Assembly: GCA_965232575.1 (NCBI GenBank)
Contig: CBDDPZ010000008.1
Span: 1,240,001-1,304,000 of the forward strand
Source of the DNA: Bin5 sp965232575
GTDB taxonomy: Bacteria > Chloroflexota > Anaerolineae > Caldilineales > Caldilineaceae
Length of the DNA: 64,000 nucleotides
Direction of reading: 5' to 3'
Shown here piece by piece: positions 37,881-46,535 of this stretch. The notes under the pieces were generated by a model, which did not search any database, was not told the DNA's origin, and saw only the letters and a list, made by a program, of their open reading frames with translations. The translations under genes were made by a program, and so were the position numbers. Position 1 is the stretch's first letter; each line of letters begins with the position of its first letter.

Positions 37881-40800
37881 CTACTGGAACTGCCGGCGCA
37901 GCGCCTCGAGCGACTCTTCGGCGTAGAAATACTCGAAGTGGTGGCAGCCGATAACATCCACCTGCAGGTCCGGCCAGTTGCCGCCCCGCACACCCCGCGC
38001 CGACGCCACCCCAACCAGCAGGTCATTCGGCCCCAGAACCTGGTCCAACGCCTTGTCCAGAATGCGCGTCATCTCCGTCTTGGAGAACAGCTTGCGCCAG
38101 TTCACAGGGCCGTCCATCTCGGAATTTACGCCGATCTGGATATAGTACTTCACGTTCACCTCATTGCGCGGGTCATTGAGCTTCTCATACAGCTCCGCGC
38201 TCGGCGCCAGGTCCTGTATCCCTGTGGTCAGTCGCGAGATCCCGATAATCAGAAGCTGGGCCAAAAGCTCATAGTTCATCAGCCCCGCCTGATTGAGTAT
38301 GATGGTTGCCAGCCAGGGAATGAGCCGGTGAGATTCGGCCAGCGCCGTGCCGGTGTTGTGCGCCCCCACCATGATCACCCGCTCCACAAACCGGTGGCCG
38401 CTCTCCATCTCGACGCAGACTCGGGCTACCTGTGTTCCCATGCTGTGACTGTAAATATCGAGCGGGGGCCCCGTTTCGGCGCCAAAACCGAGACGGCGCA
38501 GTTGCGTTGTCATCAGCAGACCGCTCTCGCGAATGCCCGTGTTGATCGTCTCATAGTCGAACGTCAACGCCAGGTCGTATTCGTCCAGCTCCATCAGATG
38601 GGGCAGCGCCCTCTGGACCAGCTTCTCAGTGCTGCTGCCGAAACCGTGCGTGATCAGCAGCGCACGACGCGCCTTGGACACATCCTGCGACGTTACCTTC
38701 GAATAGACCGGTGTCCCACCCGGCTCCAAGCGGACTTGGCGCACGCCCAGATCCGGCGGGAGCTTCTGGTAGAACAGCTTGTAGAAAAGCACGCGCACAG
38801 CATGTTTCGCATCGCGGACGGGCGGTTCCACTCCACCTTCCGCGTCGCCGGACGCCGGGTCCTTGCGCGCCGCGGCTTCCGCCATCCGCCACTCTTCCTG
38901 GAGAAAGCCGAATAGCCGCTGGAACATCCCTCTCACGCCCCTGCTTGGCCCTCCTTCAGTCGCAGTCTCTTCCCCCGCCTTCGACCTTGACCCTCGCCGG
39001 GCGCCCGCAAAACCGGGCTTGGCCACCGCCGCATCCGGGATCGGCAAGTGGGTGATCTCCACCGCCATGCGCCTTCTGTCGCCGGACTGGGACAGATTCT
39101 GGGCGTCGGTTGGATAGCCGACCATGTAGTAATACTCGCCGTCAAAAGCAACCGCGACAATCCCTGCTATACCCGGGTCATTCTCGACGCTGAGCGCAAT
39201 CCGTAGCGGGGACTCGGCGCTGATCGTCGAAAGCTGTTCCGCCGATGTGTCCAGAACCAGCACACCGGGCGAGCCGCCGCCGGCTCCCGCGTTGTGCGAG
39301 AATGAGAGCGGCTGGAAAAACGGCGCCGCTTCCGGACTGCTCAGTCCCGGCGGCAAGGAGATCGGATCTTCTGTATCCCAGGCGAAATGTTTCAGACTGC
39401 TTACAACCAGCAGGCCCCCCAAACCCGCCGGTTTCTCCACCGTAATGTCCAGGTCCGTTCCCACATTGATCCTGTTCCGTCCCTGCGGCAGGGCACATTC
39501 CTCCTGTCGTCGAAGGGCTGTAACTGCCACCTGCTTCGTAATCCAGCGATCATGTGTATCGTCCCGCTGCACCATCAGATTGCGCACGCGGGGGCCGTCG
39601 TAGCGGATGCCGTTCATCAGTTCGGCCAGAGGGCCGAAGGCCCGCGTCTGTTCGGTCCCGTTCGGTTCGTTCAGTTCCGGCATCTCCAGCACATCAAAGG
39701 AGGTGGGAACGCGTGTGGCGAAGACTTTGAATATCTCCGTCTCGGACTCCGCTCCCGGGTCCTTCACGACCGGCCCGATGTTGTTGATGAAAAACTCCTT
39801 GCCCGGCGCCACCAATTGGTAGGGTGCCCGCTCCGGGTAGATGCGGCGTATGCCGAACTGCGCGGAAAGAGAGAAGGCGGTCACGTAGAGATTCTCTGAG
39901 CTGTTGTTCCGAACTGTGACCCAGAGCTTGCGTCCCGGCGGCAGCACGCCGTCCTGGCCCAGTGGCTCGCCGTCCTTGGGAGAAGTGAGGCTGGCGCGTG
40001 TGTAAGTCTGGACGTCAATGTTCAACGCCTCTTCCAGCAGCGCCATCGGCGAAGGATTCCGCAGTGTGCGCACATTGTGAAAGGTCGCCAGATGGTGCAG
40101 ATACTCAGCCGTCTTGGCCGCACCCGCCTGCGTACGCGGCGGCCTCTCCTGCACGATCTGGACGCCGCTGCCGTCTTGGATGACGTAGGCGTCGTTCTCA
40201 ACGGCCACATGGAAGCGGGTGAATCCATCCTGCGAGCTTCTTCCCACCGCGTGCAGGAATGGGGACGAAGGGGCTGTGGTCAACTCCGCCAGCAGAAAAG
40301 GATCGGCGCTGGTCACCTCGTACATCAACCTCTGGTATCCGTAAGCCGTCACCTTCGCCCTGGCAGGCAGACTGAACTCGGTGCGGCGCACACCCTTGAT
40401 CAGGGCGTATGACGAATCGACTCTGGATTCAATTACCTCGCCGCGGCCAAGTCCCCGCCCTTCAAGTGCATCGCTGCCAGCCGGGAACAACTCCACATGG
40501 CTGCCCGACGTGAGACCGACTGCCGCGCCGCCGCCGATGCGAATGATCACGTCGTTTCCCGCATCTCCCGCCTCTCTGGCACTAATGACGTTCAAATAGG
40601 GGCCGGCATGGGGCGTCAGTTCGCCGAAGACGGCTCGGTTGCCCGGGCCTTCCAACTGGGGGATCTGCCGGGCATAGACGCTGTGGACCTGGGTCTGTAC
40701 CGAGTCGTGCACCTCCCGCCAGTTCATTTGCGGATGCAACCCCTGCAGCTTCTGCAGCAGAAAATAGGTCATCGCCCCGTACCAGGTGCCGTTGGTCGGC

Positions 40801-41474
40801 GAGCGGTACTCGTGGCTCATCTCCTCATCCCGGCAACCGGCCAGCAGCACGTGGTCGCTGCCCAGCTTCCCGGACCAGTGGCGGCTGGCTATCGTTCTTG
40901 CGCCCGACGCTTCGGGCAGAACCGTGCCCGCAGGCCGCGCACGGCGGTCGGCCGCGGTCCGGCGCACCGGCACAAATGCACGCGTGCCCGAACCGGCGTG
41001 GCAGCAGTCCAGCACCACCGTTACCCGCGCGCCTCGCTCCTCCGCCGCCGCGATCAGCGCTGCCAGTTCCTTGTCCAATATGTCGTAGATCGGTCTGCCC
41101 CTGTCATCCGGAGTGCGGCTGTCGCTTGGCACCAGCGTCTCGTCGTAACCGTCCGGCTCATTGGGATCGGCAGAGATGGCTTGGGAGCCGTGCCCGCTGT
41201 AATGGAAAAACAGTTGGTCGCCGATTCTGGCCTGCTCGATCAGCCACCGCCAGCCATCGATGATGTTTTGTCGAGAGGGGAGCTTCTCATCCGGTTCAGT
41301 GCCTGTCGAAGTCAGCAGCCGGATGTTCTCGGTCGGCACGCCCAGCCGTTGGGTCAGGAATCCGTAAATCGCCCTAGCATCGTTGGCGCAGCCGCCCAGA
41401 TCGGAGATCACACTGCTCCGGTAATGATTGATTCCGACCACCAGAGCAAACAATCGCGGAGACAACATTCGCAA
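37881..41474 (-). CDS. Caspase-like (C14) protease fused to alpha/beta-hydrolase
   Basis: 1197 residues. The N-terminal 260 residues are a caspase/metacaspase fold: 'ALVVGINHYRSSVISDLGGCANDARAIYGFL', the catalytic His in 'FHYSGHGSQ' (His95), and the catalytic Cys in 'VVLDCCHAG' (Cys158, the residue before His). A central region of about 450 residues is rich in strands with no clear family. Residues of about 740-900 include basic low complexity. The C-terminal 270 residues are an alpha/beta-hydrolase: oxyanion segment 'ALLITHGFGSS', nucleophile Ser in 'IYSHSMGTQVARVC' (about 1010) and a distal His in 'DVIGCHHFEYF'. No signal peptide. Protease-activated lipase or a stress effector are inferences. 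It is convergent with the ABC-F gene. Confidence 0.85.
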   Translation of the reverse strand: MRMLSPRLFALVVGINHYRSSVISDLGGCANDARAIYGFLTQRLGVPTENIRLLTSTGTEPDEKLPSRQNIIDGWRWLIEQARIGDQLFFHYSGHGSQAISADPNEPDGYDETLVPSDSRTPDDRGRPIYDILDKELAALIAAAEERGARVTVVLDCCHAGSGTRAFVPVRRTAADRRARPAGTVLPEASGARTIASRHWSGKLGSDHVLLAGCRDEEMSHEYRSPTNGTWYGAMTYFLLQKLQGLHPQMNWREVHDSVQTQVHSVYARQIPQLEGPGNRAVFGELTPHAGPYLNVISAREAGDAGNDVIIRIGGGAAVGLTSGSHVELFPAGSDALEGRGLGRGEVIESRVDSSYALIKGVRRTEFSLPARAKVTAYGYQRLMYEVTSADPFLLAELTTAPSSPFLHAVGRSSQDGFTRFHVAVENDAYVIQDGSGVQIVQERPPRTQAGAAKTAEYLHHLATFHNVRTLRNPSPMALLEEALNIDVQTYTRASLTSPKDGEPLGQDGVLPPGRKLWVTVRNNSSENLYVTAFSLSAQFGIRRIYPERAPYQLVAPGKEFFINNIGPVVKDPGAESETEIFKVFATRVPTSFDVLEMPELNEPNGTEQTRAFGPLAELMNGIRYDGPRVRNLMVQRDDTHDRWITKQVAVTALRRQEECALPQGRNRINVGTDLDITVEKPAGLGGLLVVSSLKHFAWDTEDPISLPPGLSSPEAAPFFQPLSFSHNAGAGGGSPGVLVLDTSAEQLSTISAESPLRIALSVENDPGIAGIVAVAFDGEYYYMVGYPTDAQNLSQSGDRRRMAVEITHLPIPDAAVAKPGFAGARRGSRSKAGEETATEGGPSRGVRGMFQRLFGFLQEEWRMAEAAARKDPASGDAEGGVEPPVRDAKHAVRVLFYKLFYQKLPPDLGVRQVRLEPGGTPVYSKVTSQDVSKARRALLITHGFGSSTEKLVQRALPHLMELDEYDLALTFDYETINTGIRESGLLMTTQLRRLGFGAETGPPLDIYSHSMGTQVARVCVEMESGHRFVERVIMVGAHNTGTALAESHRLIPWLATIILNQAGLMNYELLAQLLIIGISRLTTGIQDLAPSAELYEKLNDPRNEVNVKYYIQIGVNSEMDGPVNWRKLFSKTEMTRILDKALDQVLGPNDLLVGVASARGVRGGNWPDLQVDVIGCHHFEYFYAEESLEALRRQFQ

Positions 41475-41643
41475 TCCTTATAGACAAGTGAGACACGCTA
41501 CTACTTCGCGAAAAGCGAGCGGACAGTTTATGGGAAATAGTACGATCTTAGCACATTGACGGCGCAATGAATAACTGAATTCTGCAAGCGATCAGCTGTA
41601 CTGCGATTGGTCAAGATGGACGCCGGAAGCCCCCAATTCTGAG
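41475..41643. other. Intergenic region upstream of the divergent caspase and nuclease-like genes
   Basis: About 170 bases, AT-richer than the flanks. I see no confident promoter pair or operator. Confidence 0.4.
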
Positions 41644-42198
41644 GTGATTCCCTATTACACTAAGGACGAGAGTGGAAAACTAGCACCCTTGGAAGAGGAG
41701 CCTTTTTCCGCTGAGGATGAGTTGCAAGCTCTAATTGCCAACAATCCAGAACTGTTAGACGGCGAACAGGTACGGCCGGATGATCCGAGACGTTGGATCC
41801 TTATTACCCGTGAAAAAGGAATCGCCGAAAGCTCAGACTCAAATGAGCGCTGGTCCCTCGACCACCTGATCATTGACCAGGATGCTGTGCCGACATTGGT
41901 GGAGGTGAAGCGCGGCTCGAACCGTGAAATCCGGCGTGAGATTGTAGGGCAAATGCTGGAATACGCTGCACACGCAGCACAGACGTGGACGGCGAACGAA
42001 CTTCGCCAAACTTTCGAGAATTTAAGCGACGAGCAAGGATATGGATCCATCGAACGGCTTGCCACCTTGCTGCAAGCCGACGAAGAGCCAGACGTTGACG
42101 CCTTCTGGGATAGAGTTGCGACGAATCTTGCCGCCAAGCATCTCGAAACATTGGTGGATCGCCTTACAGCAATCCTCTTGAGAATGAAGGAGTTGTAA
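41644..42198 (+). CDS. PD-(D/E)XK nuclease-like protein, probably C-terminally shortened
   Basis: 184 residues, GTG start. The nuclease-type core is 'WSLDHLIIDQDAVPTLVEVKRGSNREIRREIVGQMLEYAAHA', with Asp, then Glu-Val-Lys of the D...(D/E)xK metal site, and a following helix, as in RecB/NucS-like proteins. I recall related proteins continuing after 'WDRVATNLAAK' with a further conserved domain, whereas this one ends after a short unrelated helix ('HLETLVDRLTAILLRMKEL'); truncation is therefore suspected from memory, not from alignment. Base composition is visibly lower in GC than its neighbours, suggesting transfer. A hairpin terminator follows. Confidence 0.65.
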   Translation: MIPYYTKDESGKLAPLEEEPFSAEDELQALIANNPELLDGEQVRPDDPRRWILITREKGIAESSDSNERWSLDHLIIDQDAVPTLVEVKRGSNREIRREIVGQMLEYAAHAAQTWTANELRQTFENLSDEQGYGSIERLATLLQADEEPDVDAFWDRVATNLAAKHLETLVDRLTAILLRMKEL

Positions 42199-42208
42199 CC
42201 AAGTAACC

Positions 42209-42248
42209 GGAGGCCTGACTCGTCGATCTTGGCGTTGGTCAGACCTCC
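42209..42248 (+). terminator. Hairpin terminator after the nuclease-like gene
   Basis: An 11-base stem (42209-42219 with 42238-42248, one mismatch) followed by TTT, 11 bases after the stop codon. Confidence 0.55.
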
Positions 42249-42408
42249 TTTGCACCACTGGCTTGTTGGCCGACCAACCCTCACTCCCCCCGCGTCGAGT
42301 TCCCCTGTTCAAACAAAGCCGGCGGCTCAAGCAGCGACGCTATCTGACGTAACAGGTTGTCATGAATGAACGGAGCAGACTCGCTCGCCTGCCCGGCAAA
42401 TATCTATC

Positions 42409-43014
42409 TCAGCCGCTGGCAGAGGGGTAGTCAAACAACGGGTCCCAACCGGCCGGCCCGTCCGGCAGCAGATCGAACAGGTGCCACACGCCGCAATACA
42501 GATCACCCGGGCCGAACGAGTCCTTCGCTACGCGCACGATCCTGCCGTCTGCGTTCTTGTGAAATACTGAGACCCCCGGCTGGTATCCGGACAGGAACGC
42601 CTCCTCTTCCCACCGGAAGCCCATATCCTCGATGAACGTCGTCCCCTCCGCCGAGTACATCGGAAACCGCCAGCCCCGCTTCCTCGCGAACTCTTCCTGC
42701 ACGCTCGGGCTGTCAGGCGACACCACCACAAACGCGGCCCGGCTCTGCAAATGGTGGCACACGCCATTGAACTCGTCAGCCCACATCGTGCAGTTCGAGC
42801 AGCCAGTTCCCATGTTGTGAATGAGGATGAGGTCATTCTTGTCGCCGAACATCTCCGAAAGTCTGATGGGGCCGTCCACGTCTTTCAGCTCGTAATCGCT
42901 CACAGGCTCCGGAGGCAGTTGGCGCCGCAGCTTCACCAGCTTGAGTCGAGCCTCATCCAACTCCTTCTGGGCGATGGCGATCTCCCTCTCCAGTTCTGAC
43001 CTGCTCCCAGACAC
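42409..43014 (-). CDS. DUF899 thioredoxin-like protein
   Basis: 201 residues from GTG 43014, preceded by GAGAGGATGAC. A longer frame extends upstream but runs into rmuC. An N-terminal helix ('ELEREIAIAQKELDEARLKLVKLRRQLPPEPV') is followed by a thioredoxin-like domain: 'YELKDVDGPIRLSEMFGDKNDLILIHNMGTGCSNCTMWADEFNGV' with the C-x-x-C pair, then 'VVVSPDSPSVQEEFARKRGWRFPMYSAEGTTF' and 'QPGVSVFHKNADGRIVRVAKDSFGPGD'. DUF899 proteins are predicted peroxiredoxin-like cytoplasmic oxidoreductases of unknown substrate. Last gene of the minus-strand cluster apgM-sirtuin-rmuC-DUF899. Confidence 0.85.
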   Translation of the reverse strand: MSGSRSELEREIAIAQKELDEARLKLVKLRRQLPPEPVSDYELKDVDGPIRLSEMFGDKNDLILIHNMGTGCSNCTMWADEFNGVCHHLQSRAAFVVVSPDSPSVQEEFARKRGWRFPMYSAEGTTFIEDMGFRWEEEAFLSGYQPGVSVFHKNADGRIVRVAKDSFGPGDLYCGVWHLFDLLPDGPAGWDPLFDYPSASG

Positions 43015-43039
43015 GTCATCCTCTCTGCGTTGGCAATTC

Positions 43040-44254
43040 TTACAGACTCTCTTTCTGCTCCCCGGCGTACTTTGAGATTCGGGCCTGGTCCTCAATCTGC
43101 TGTGGCTCCGGGAAATTGTCCTCTCTGTTGGAGGTCAGTTGGGCGAACTTTCTGGCCTGGGGCGCAACTCGGCTGTCAAATGAGCCTACAGAATCGTTGA
43201 AAGCGTACACCGCCCTCTTCAACCGATTTCCAACTTCTTGGTAACGACTGATGAATATCATCATACGATTGTGCAGTTCCACGCCTTCCTTCAATATGAC
43301 CTCGGCGCTCTCGGCGATGCGGTGCCGCTGCCAGCCGTTGGCTACGGACCACAACAGCGAAATTAACGATGCCGGCGTGGCGATAGCCACCCTCTTGCTC
43401 ATGGCGTACTCGATCAACTCAGGGTTGGCGTTCAGCGCCGCCGCCAGAAACTGGTCTCCGGGAACAAACATCACGACAAAACCCAACGAGCCTTCCACTT
43501 TCGTGCCATAGTCCTTTTTCGCCAGGTCGTCTACCTGTGCTTTCAGGGCGCTGGCGTGCCGTTTCAGAGAGTCGTCACGCTTCTCTCTGTCGTCCGCCTC
43601 CTGCGCCTCCATGTAAGCAACGGTCGACGTCTTGGCATCGATAATAACCGTCCGCTTTTCCGGCAGCCGCACCGTCAGGTCGGGCCTGATCTGGGACCCG
43701 CTTCCCGCTACCTGCTCTGCGAAGTCGCAGTACTCCTGCATCCCCGCCAGTTCGACGACTCGCCGCAACTGCACCTCGCCCCAGTTGCCTATCTGTCTGT
43801 TGTCGGTCAGCGCGCTCGACAGCTTGCCGGTCTCGGCCGCGAGGTTATCGCTCCGCTGCGCCAGCAAGTCAATCTGCGGGTTGAGCTTCTCATAGTTCTG
43901 GGTAAGGGGCTTGACCAGCGCCTCAAACTGTTCGTGGCGCTGTTTGAAATCGCCTTTGGCCGCCTCCAACGTCTTGCCCAAATTCTCCTGCGCCAAATCC
44001 ATAAACTGGGCGTTGTTCGCCCGCAACGCCTGGCTGGCTGTCGCCTGAAAGCTCTCTTTCAATTGCATCTTGGCCGTCTCCAGGATCTTTTCGGCACTGA
44101 CTGCGTGTGCCAGCCGACCTTCCAGCGCGGCCTTCTCCTCCCGGTAATCCGCCTCCATTCTTGACAGGCGACTCTTGGCGCGGGATCCCTGCACGAACCA
44201 AATGGCTACACCCCCTACCAAGATGCCAACTATTACCGCAGCGATACTTTCCAT
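43040..44254 (-). CDS. rmuC: DNA recombination protein RmuC
   Basis: 404 residues. An N-terminal membrane helix (residues 4-22, 'IAAVIVGILVGGVAIWFV') and a long coiled coil (about 25-150) precede the RmuC nuclease-like domain: 'GNWGEVQLRRVVELAGMQEYCDFAEQ', 'IRPDLTVRLPEKRTVIIDAKTSTVAYMEA' with the D...D-A-K metal-site pattern, and 'VVMFVPGDQFLAAALNANPELIEYAMSKRVAIATPASLISLLWSVANGWQ'. RmuC limits rearrangements at inverted repeats and is a predicted endonuclease of PD-(D/E)XK type. It lies 25 bases upstream of the DUF899 start. Confidence 0.95.
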   Translation of the reverse strand: MESIAAVIVGILVGGVAIWFVQGSRAKSRLSRMEADYREEKAALEGRLAHAVSAEKILETAKMQLKESFQATASQALRANNAQFMDLAQENLGKTLEAAKGDFKQRHEQFEALVKPLTQNYEKLNPQIDLLAQRSDNLAAETGKLSSALTDNRQIGNWGEVQLRRVVELAGMQEYCDFAEQVAGSGSQIRPDLTVRLPEKRTVIIDAKTSTVAYMEAQEADDREKRDDSLKRHASALKAQVDDLAKKDYGTKVEGSLGFVVMFVPGDQFLAAALNANPELIEYAMSKRVAIATPASLISLLWSVANGWQRHRIAESAEVILKEGVELHNRMMIFISRYQEVGNRLKRAVYAFNDSVGSFDSRVAPQARKFAQLTSNREDNFPEPQQIEDQARISKYAGEQKESL

Positions 44255-44374
44255 CTGTCACTCCTCGGCTGTGCCTTTTCCAGACCACAGGAATCAACAA
44301 AAATTATGGTCAACTGCTCTGACCGGCAGGCCAAGAGTTGGAAACGCCTGCATCCCCAAGGCGGAGCTGCACAC

Positions 44375-45142
44375 TCAGCCACCCACCCGCAAATCAGTCA
44401 CAACTCGCACCAGCGCCGGCAGTATCTCCCCGCTCTTGCCCTGGAGAAAAATGTCGGCGATCGCGGAGATAGGACCCGGCTCCGGGTTGACGTCAATAAC
44501 TGTTGCGCCCGCCCGCCTGGCGATAAGCGGCAGTTGCGACGCGGGATACACCAAACCGCTCGTGCCCACCACAAGCATTACTTCATAGCGATGGGACGCC
44601 GCCGCCGCCTCTTCCACCGCGTCCCACGGCAAGCTCTCGCCGAACCACACCACATCCGGCCGCACCAGATCACCGCAGAGACCGCACGCGGGCGGCGAAT
44701 CCGCCCGGCGCTCTTCTGCCCTCAACTGGTACGGCGCCGCGCACGCCGCGCACCGAAATTCGAACAAGCTGCCATGCAGGTGAAGTACGTCCGCGCTGCC
44801 CGCCTGTTCGTGCAGGTCGTCCACATTCTGCGTTACCAGCAAAAACCGTTCGCATAGACTGGCAAGCTCCGCCAGCGCACGATGCCCGGGGTTGGGCGAG
44901 GCCCCTTCCAACTGGTCCAGCCGCCACATGTACCAGCGCCACACCAGACCCGGGTCCCGTTCAAACCCCTGAGGAGATGCCAGTTCGTCCGCGTTGAAAC
45001 GGCTCCACAAACCGGTCTGCGCGTCGCGGAAAGTTGGCACACCCGACTCCGCGCTCACCCCGGCCCCCGTCAGACACACAACCCCAGAAGCCGCCCAAAG
45101 ACACCGCGCAGCCCTAACGATATCCTCTCTCATGCCGCCCAC
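44375..45142 (-). CDS. cobB: NAD-dependent protein deacylase (sirtuin)
   Basis: 255 residues. Sirtuins remove acyl groups from lysines with NAD. Signature 'CLTGAGVSAESGVPTFRDAQTGLW' (about 22-45), the catalytic His and NAD loop 'LLVTQNVDDLHEQAGS' followed by 'LHGSLFEFRC', and the zinc site 'CAAC...CGLCGDLVRPDVVWFGESLP', with later 'VVGTSGLVYPASQLP' and 'VIDVNPEPG'. In class III sirtuins an Ala-x-x-Tyr-x-x-Arg motif marks desuccinylases; here 'WRWYMWRLDQLE' lies in that region but I cannot assign acyl preference. The upstream apgM ends 46 bases before. ATG 45133 is an alternative start. Confidence 0.93.
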   Translation of the reverse strand: MGGMREDIVRAARCLWAASGVVCLTGAGVSAESGVPTFRDAQTGLWSRFNADELASPQGFERDPGLVWRWYMWRLDQLEGASPNPGHRALAELASLCERFLLVTQNVDDLHEQAGSADVLHLHGSLFEFRCAACAAPYQLRAEERRADSPPACGLCGDLVRPDVVWFGESLPWDAVEEAAAASHRYEVMLVVGTSGLVYPASQLPLIARRAGATVIDVNPEPGPISAIADIFLQGKSGEILPALVRVVTDLRVGG

Positions 45143-45188
45143 ATTCGCTCAATCCCAGGCCTCTGCAGTAACACTAACCACTGCCGTC

Positions 45189-46421
45189 TCACGCCCCGAA
45201 ACGCTTCAACCGGCCCGCGTGCGCCATCGCCTGCGGGATCAGCGTCGTTGCGTGAAAATGCCCCAGTTGACCGGTCGCGCAGGACCGCTCCCCGAATCTC
45301 CCGACCCCGTCCGGCATCGCCTGCGGGCTCCACAGCAAAGTCGGCACCGGATGCCAGCTATGGCTGCCCAGAACCGCCGGCGTACTGTGGTCTCCGGTAA
45401 CGATCAGCGCGCCCGGCCCCAGTTCCACAATGCGCGCAATCTCCGCATCCACCGCCTCGATCTCGTGGACCTTCGCGTCGAAATCCCCGTCCTCCCCGTA
45501 GCTGTCCGTCTTCTTAACGTGCACAAAGAAAAAGTCGAAATCGTCCCACGCGTCGACCAGCGCGTCGATCTCATGCTGTGGACGGTCCCCCTCAAATCGG
45601 ATCGCCTCCATCCCCACCAGACTGGCCACCCCCCGGTACATTGGATAGACCGCGATCGCCCCCGCCCGCATCCCATAGATCTCAGGGAAAAGCGGCAGCC
45701 CGGGGTCCTGCGCCAGGCCACGTAGATTCAGGCTGTTCGCCTGCGGCTCGTCGGCCAGCGCTTCACGCGCGTGCGCCGCCCAGCGGTTCACCAGCTCCGC
45801 CGACCGCGCCCCTTCGCTGCTTCCGCTCTCATCACGCACCGGCAACGGCCTCCGCCCCACCACCAGCGGATCCGTGTCCGTCAAACTGCCTCCCAGTCCC
45901 TCGCCCCGCAGCACAAAGACGAAGCGATGCTCCTGCACCGGCTCGACGAACACCTCACAGTCCTCAAACAACCCCGCGCTCACCTCCCGCAGCTTGGCCG
46001 TCAGCCGGACACACTCCTCAGTGGAGATCCGCCCCGCCCGCCGGTCCGTGATCAGCCCGTCGTCGCCGACCGAAGCGAAATTTCCGCGCGCAGCCACGTC
46101 GTTGGCCTGCAGAGGAAAGCCGATTCCCAGCGCCTCCAGCACGCCGCGCCCGATCATGTATCGCACCGGATCGTAACCGAACAGGCTCAGATGCGCCGGA
46201 CCGCTCCCCGGTTCGATTCCGGGCCGGATCGGGACGCTCAGTCCCAGCGAACCGGCCGCGGCCAGCCGGTCCAGATTCGGAGTGTGGGCCGTCTCCAACT
46301 CAGTCTTTCCCCCGGGCGCTTCCGGCAGCCCGCCCAGACCATCCATCACCAATAAAACGATCTTGCCGCCGTCCTGATGCAGATCACGCATCAGGTTAAA
46401 GTCGGTGAATGGGGACGTCAT
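45189..46421 (-). CDS. apgM: 2,3-bisphosphoglycerate-independent phosphoglycerate mutase, archaeal type
   Basis: 410 residues from ATG 46421, chosen for AAGGAG seven bases upstream. It interconverts 3- and 2-phosphoglycerate in glycolysis. Alkaline-phosphatase-superfamily motifs: 'KIVLLVMDGLGGLP' (first metal Asp), 'TELETAHTPNLDRLAAAGSLGLSVPIRPGIEPGSGPAHLSLFGYDP' (ApgM signature with catalytic Ser), 'FDFFFVHVKKTDSYGEDGDFDAKVHEIEAVD' and 'GALIVTGDHSTPAVLGSHSWHPVPTLLWSP' (metal His residues). First gene of a four-gene minus-strand cluster. Confidence 0.94.
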   Translation of the reverse strand: MTSPFTDFNLMRDLHQDGGKIVLLVMDGLGGLPEAPGGKTELETAHTPNLDRLAAAGSLGLSVPIRPGIEPGSGPAHLSLFGYDPVRYMIGRGVLEALGIGFPLQANDVAARGNFASVGDDGLITDRRAGRISTEECVRLTAKLREVSAGLFEDCEVFVEPVQEHRFVFVLRGEGLGGSLTDTDPLVVGRRPLPVRDESGSSEGARSAELVNRWAAHAREALADEPQANSLNLRGLAQDPGLPLFPEIYGMRAGAIAVYPMYRGVASLVGMEAIRFEGDRPQHEIDALVDAWDDFDFFFVHVKKTDSYGEDGDFDAKVHEIEAVDAEIARIVELGPGALIVTGDHSTPAVLGSHSWHPVPTLLWSPQAMPDGVGRFGERSCATGQLGHFHATTLIPQAMAHAGRLKRFGA

Positions 46422-46535
46422 CGTCTGACTCCTTCTGTTGTAGGCGTGTATGGCAGCGTGCAAGAGCAGGCGGGCGGTCCGAGAGGAAGCGCTGCGGAGG
46501 TGGCGATTTTTCTATCACTTCTCACTTCTCTTCAC

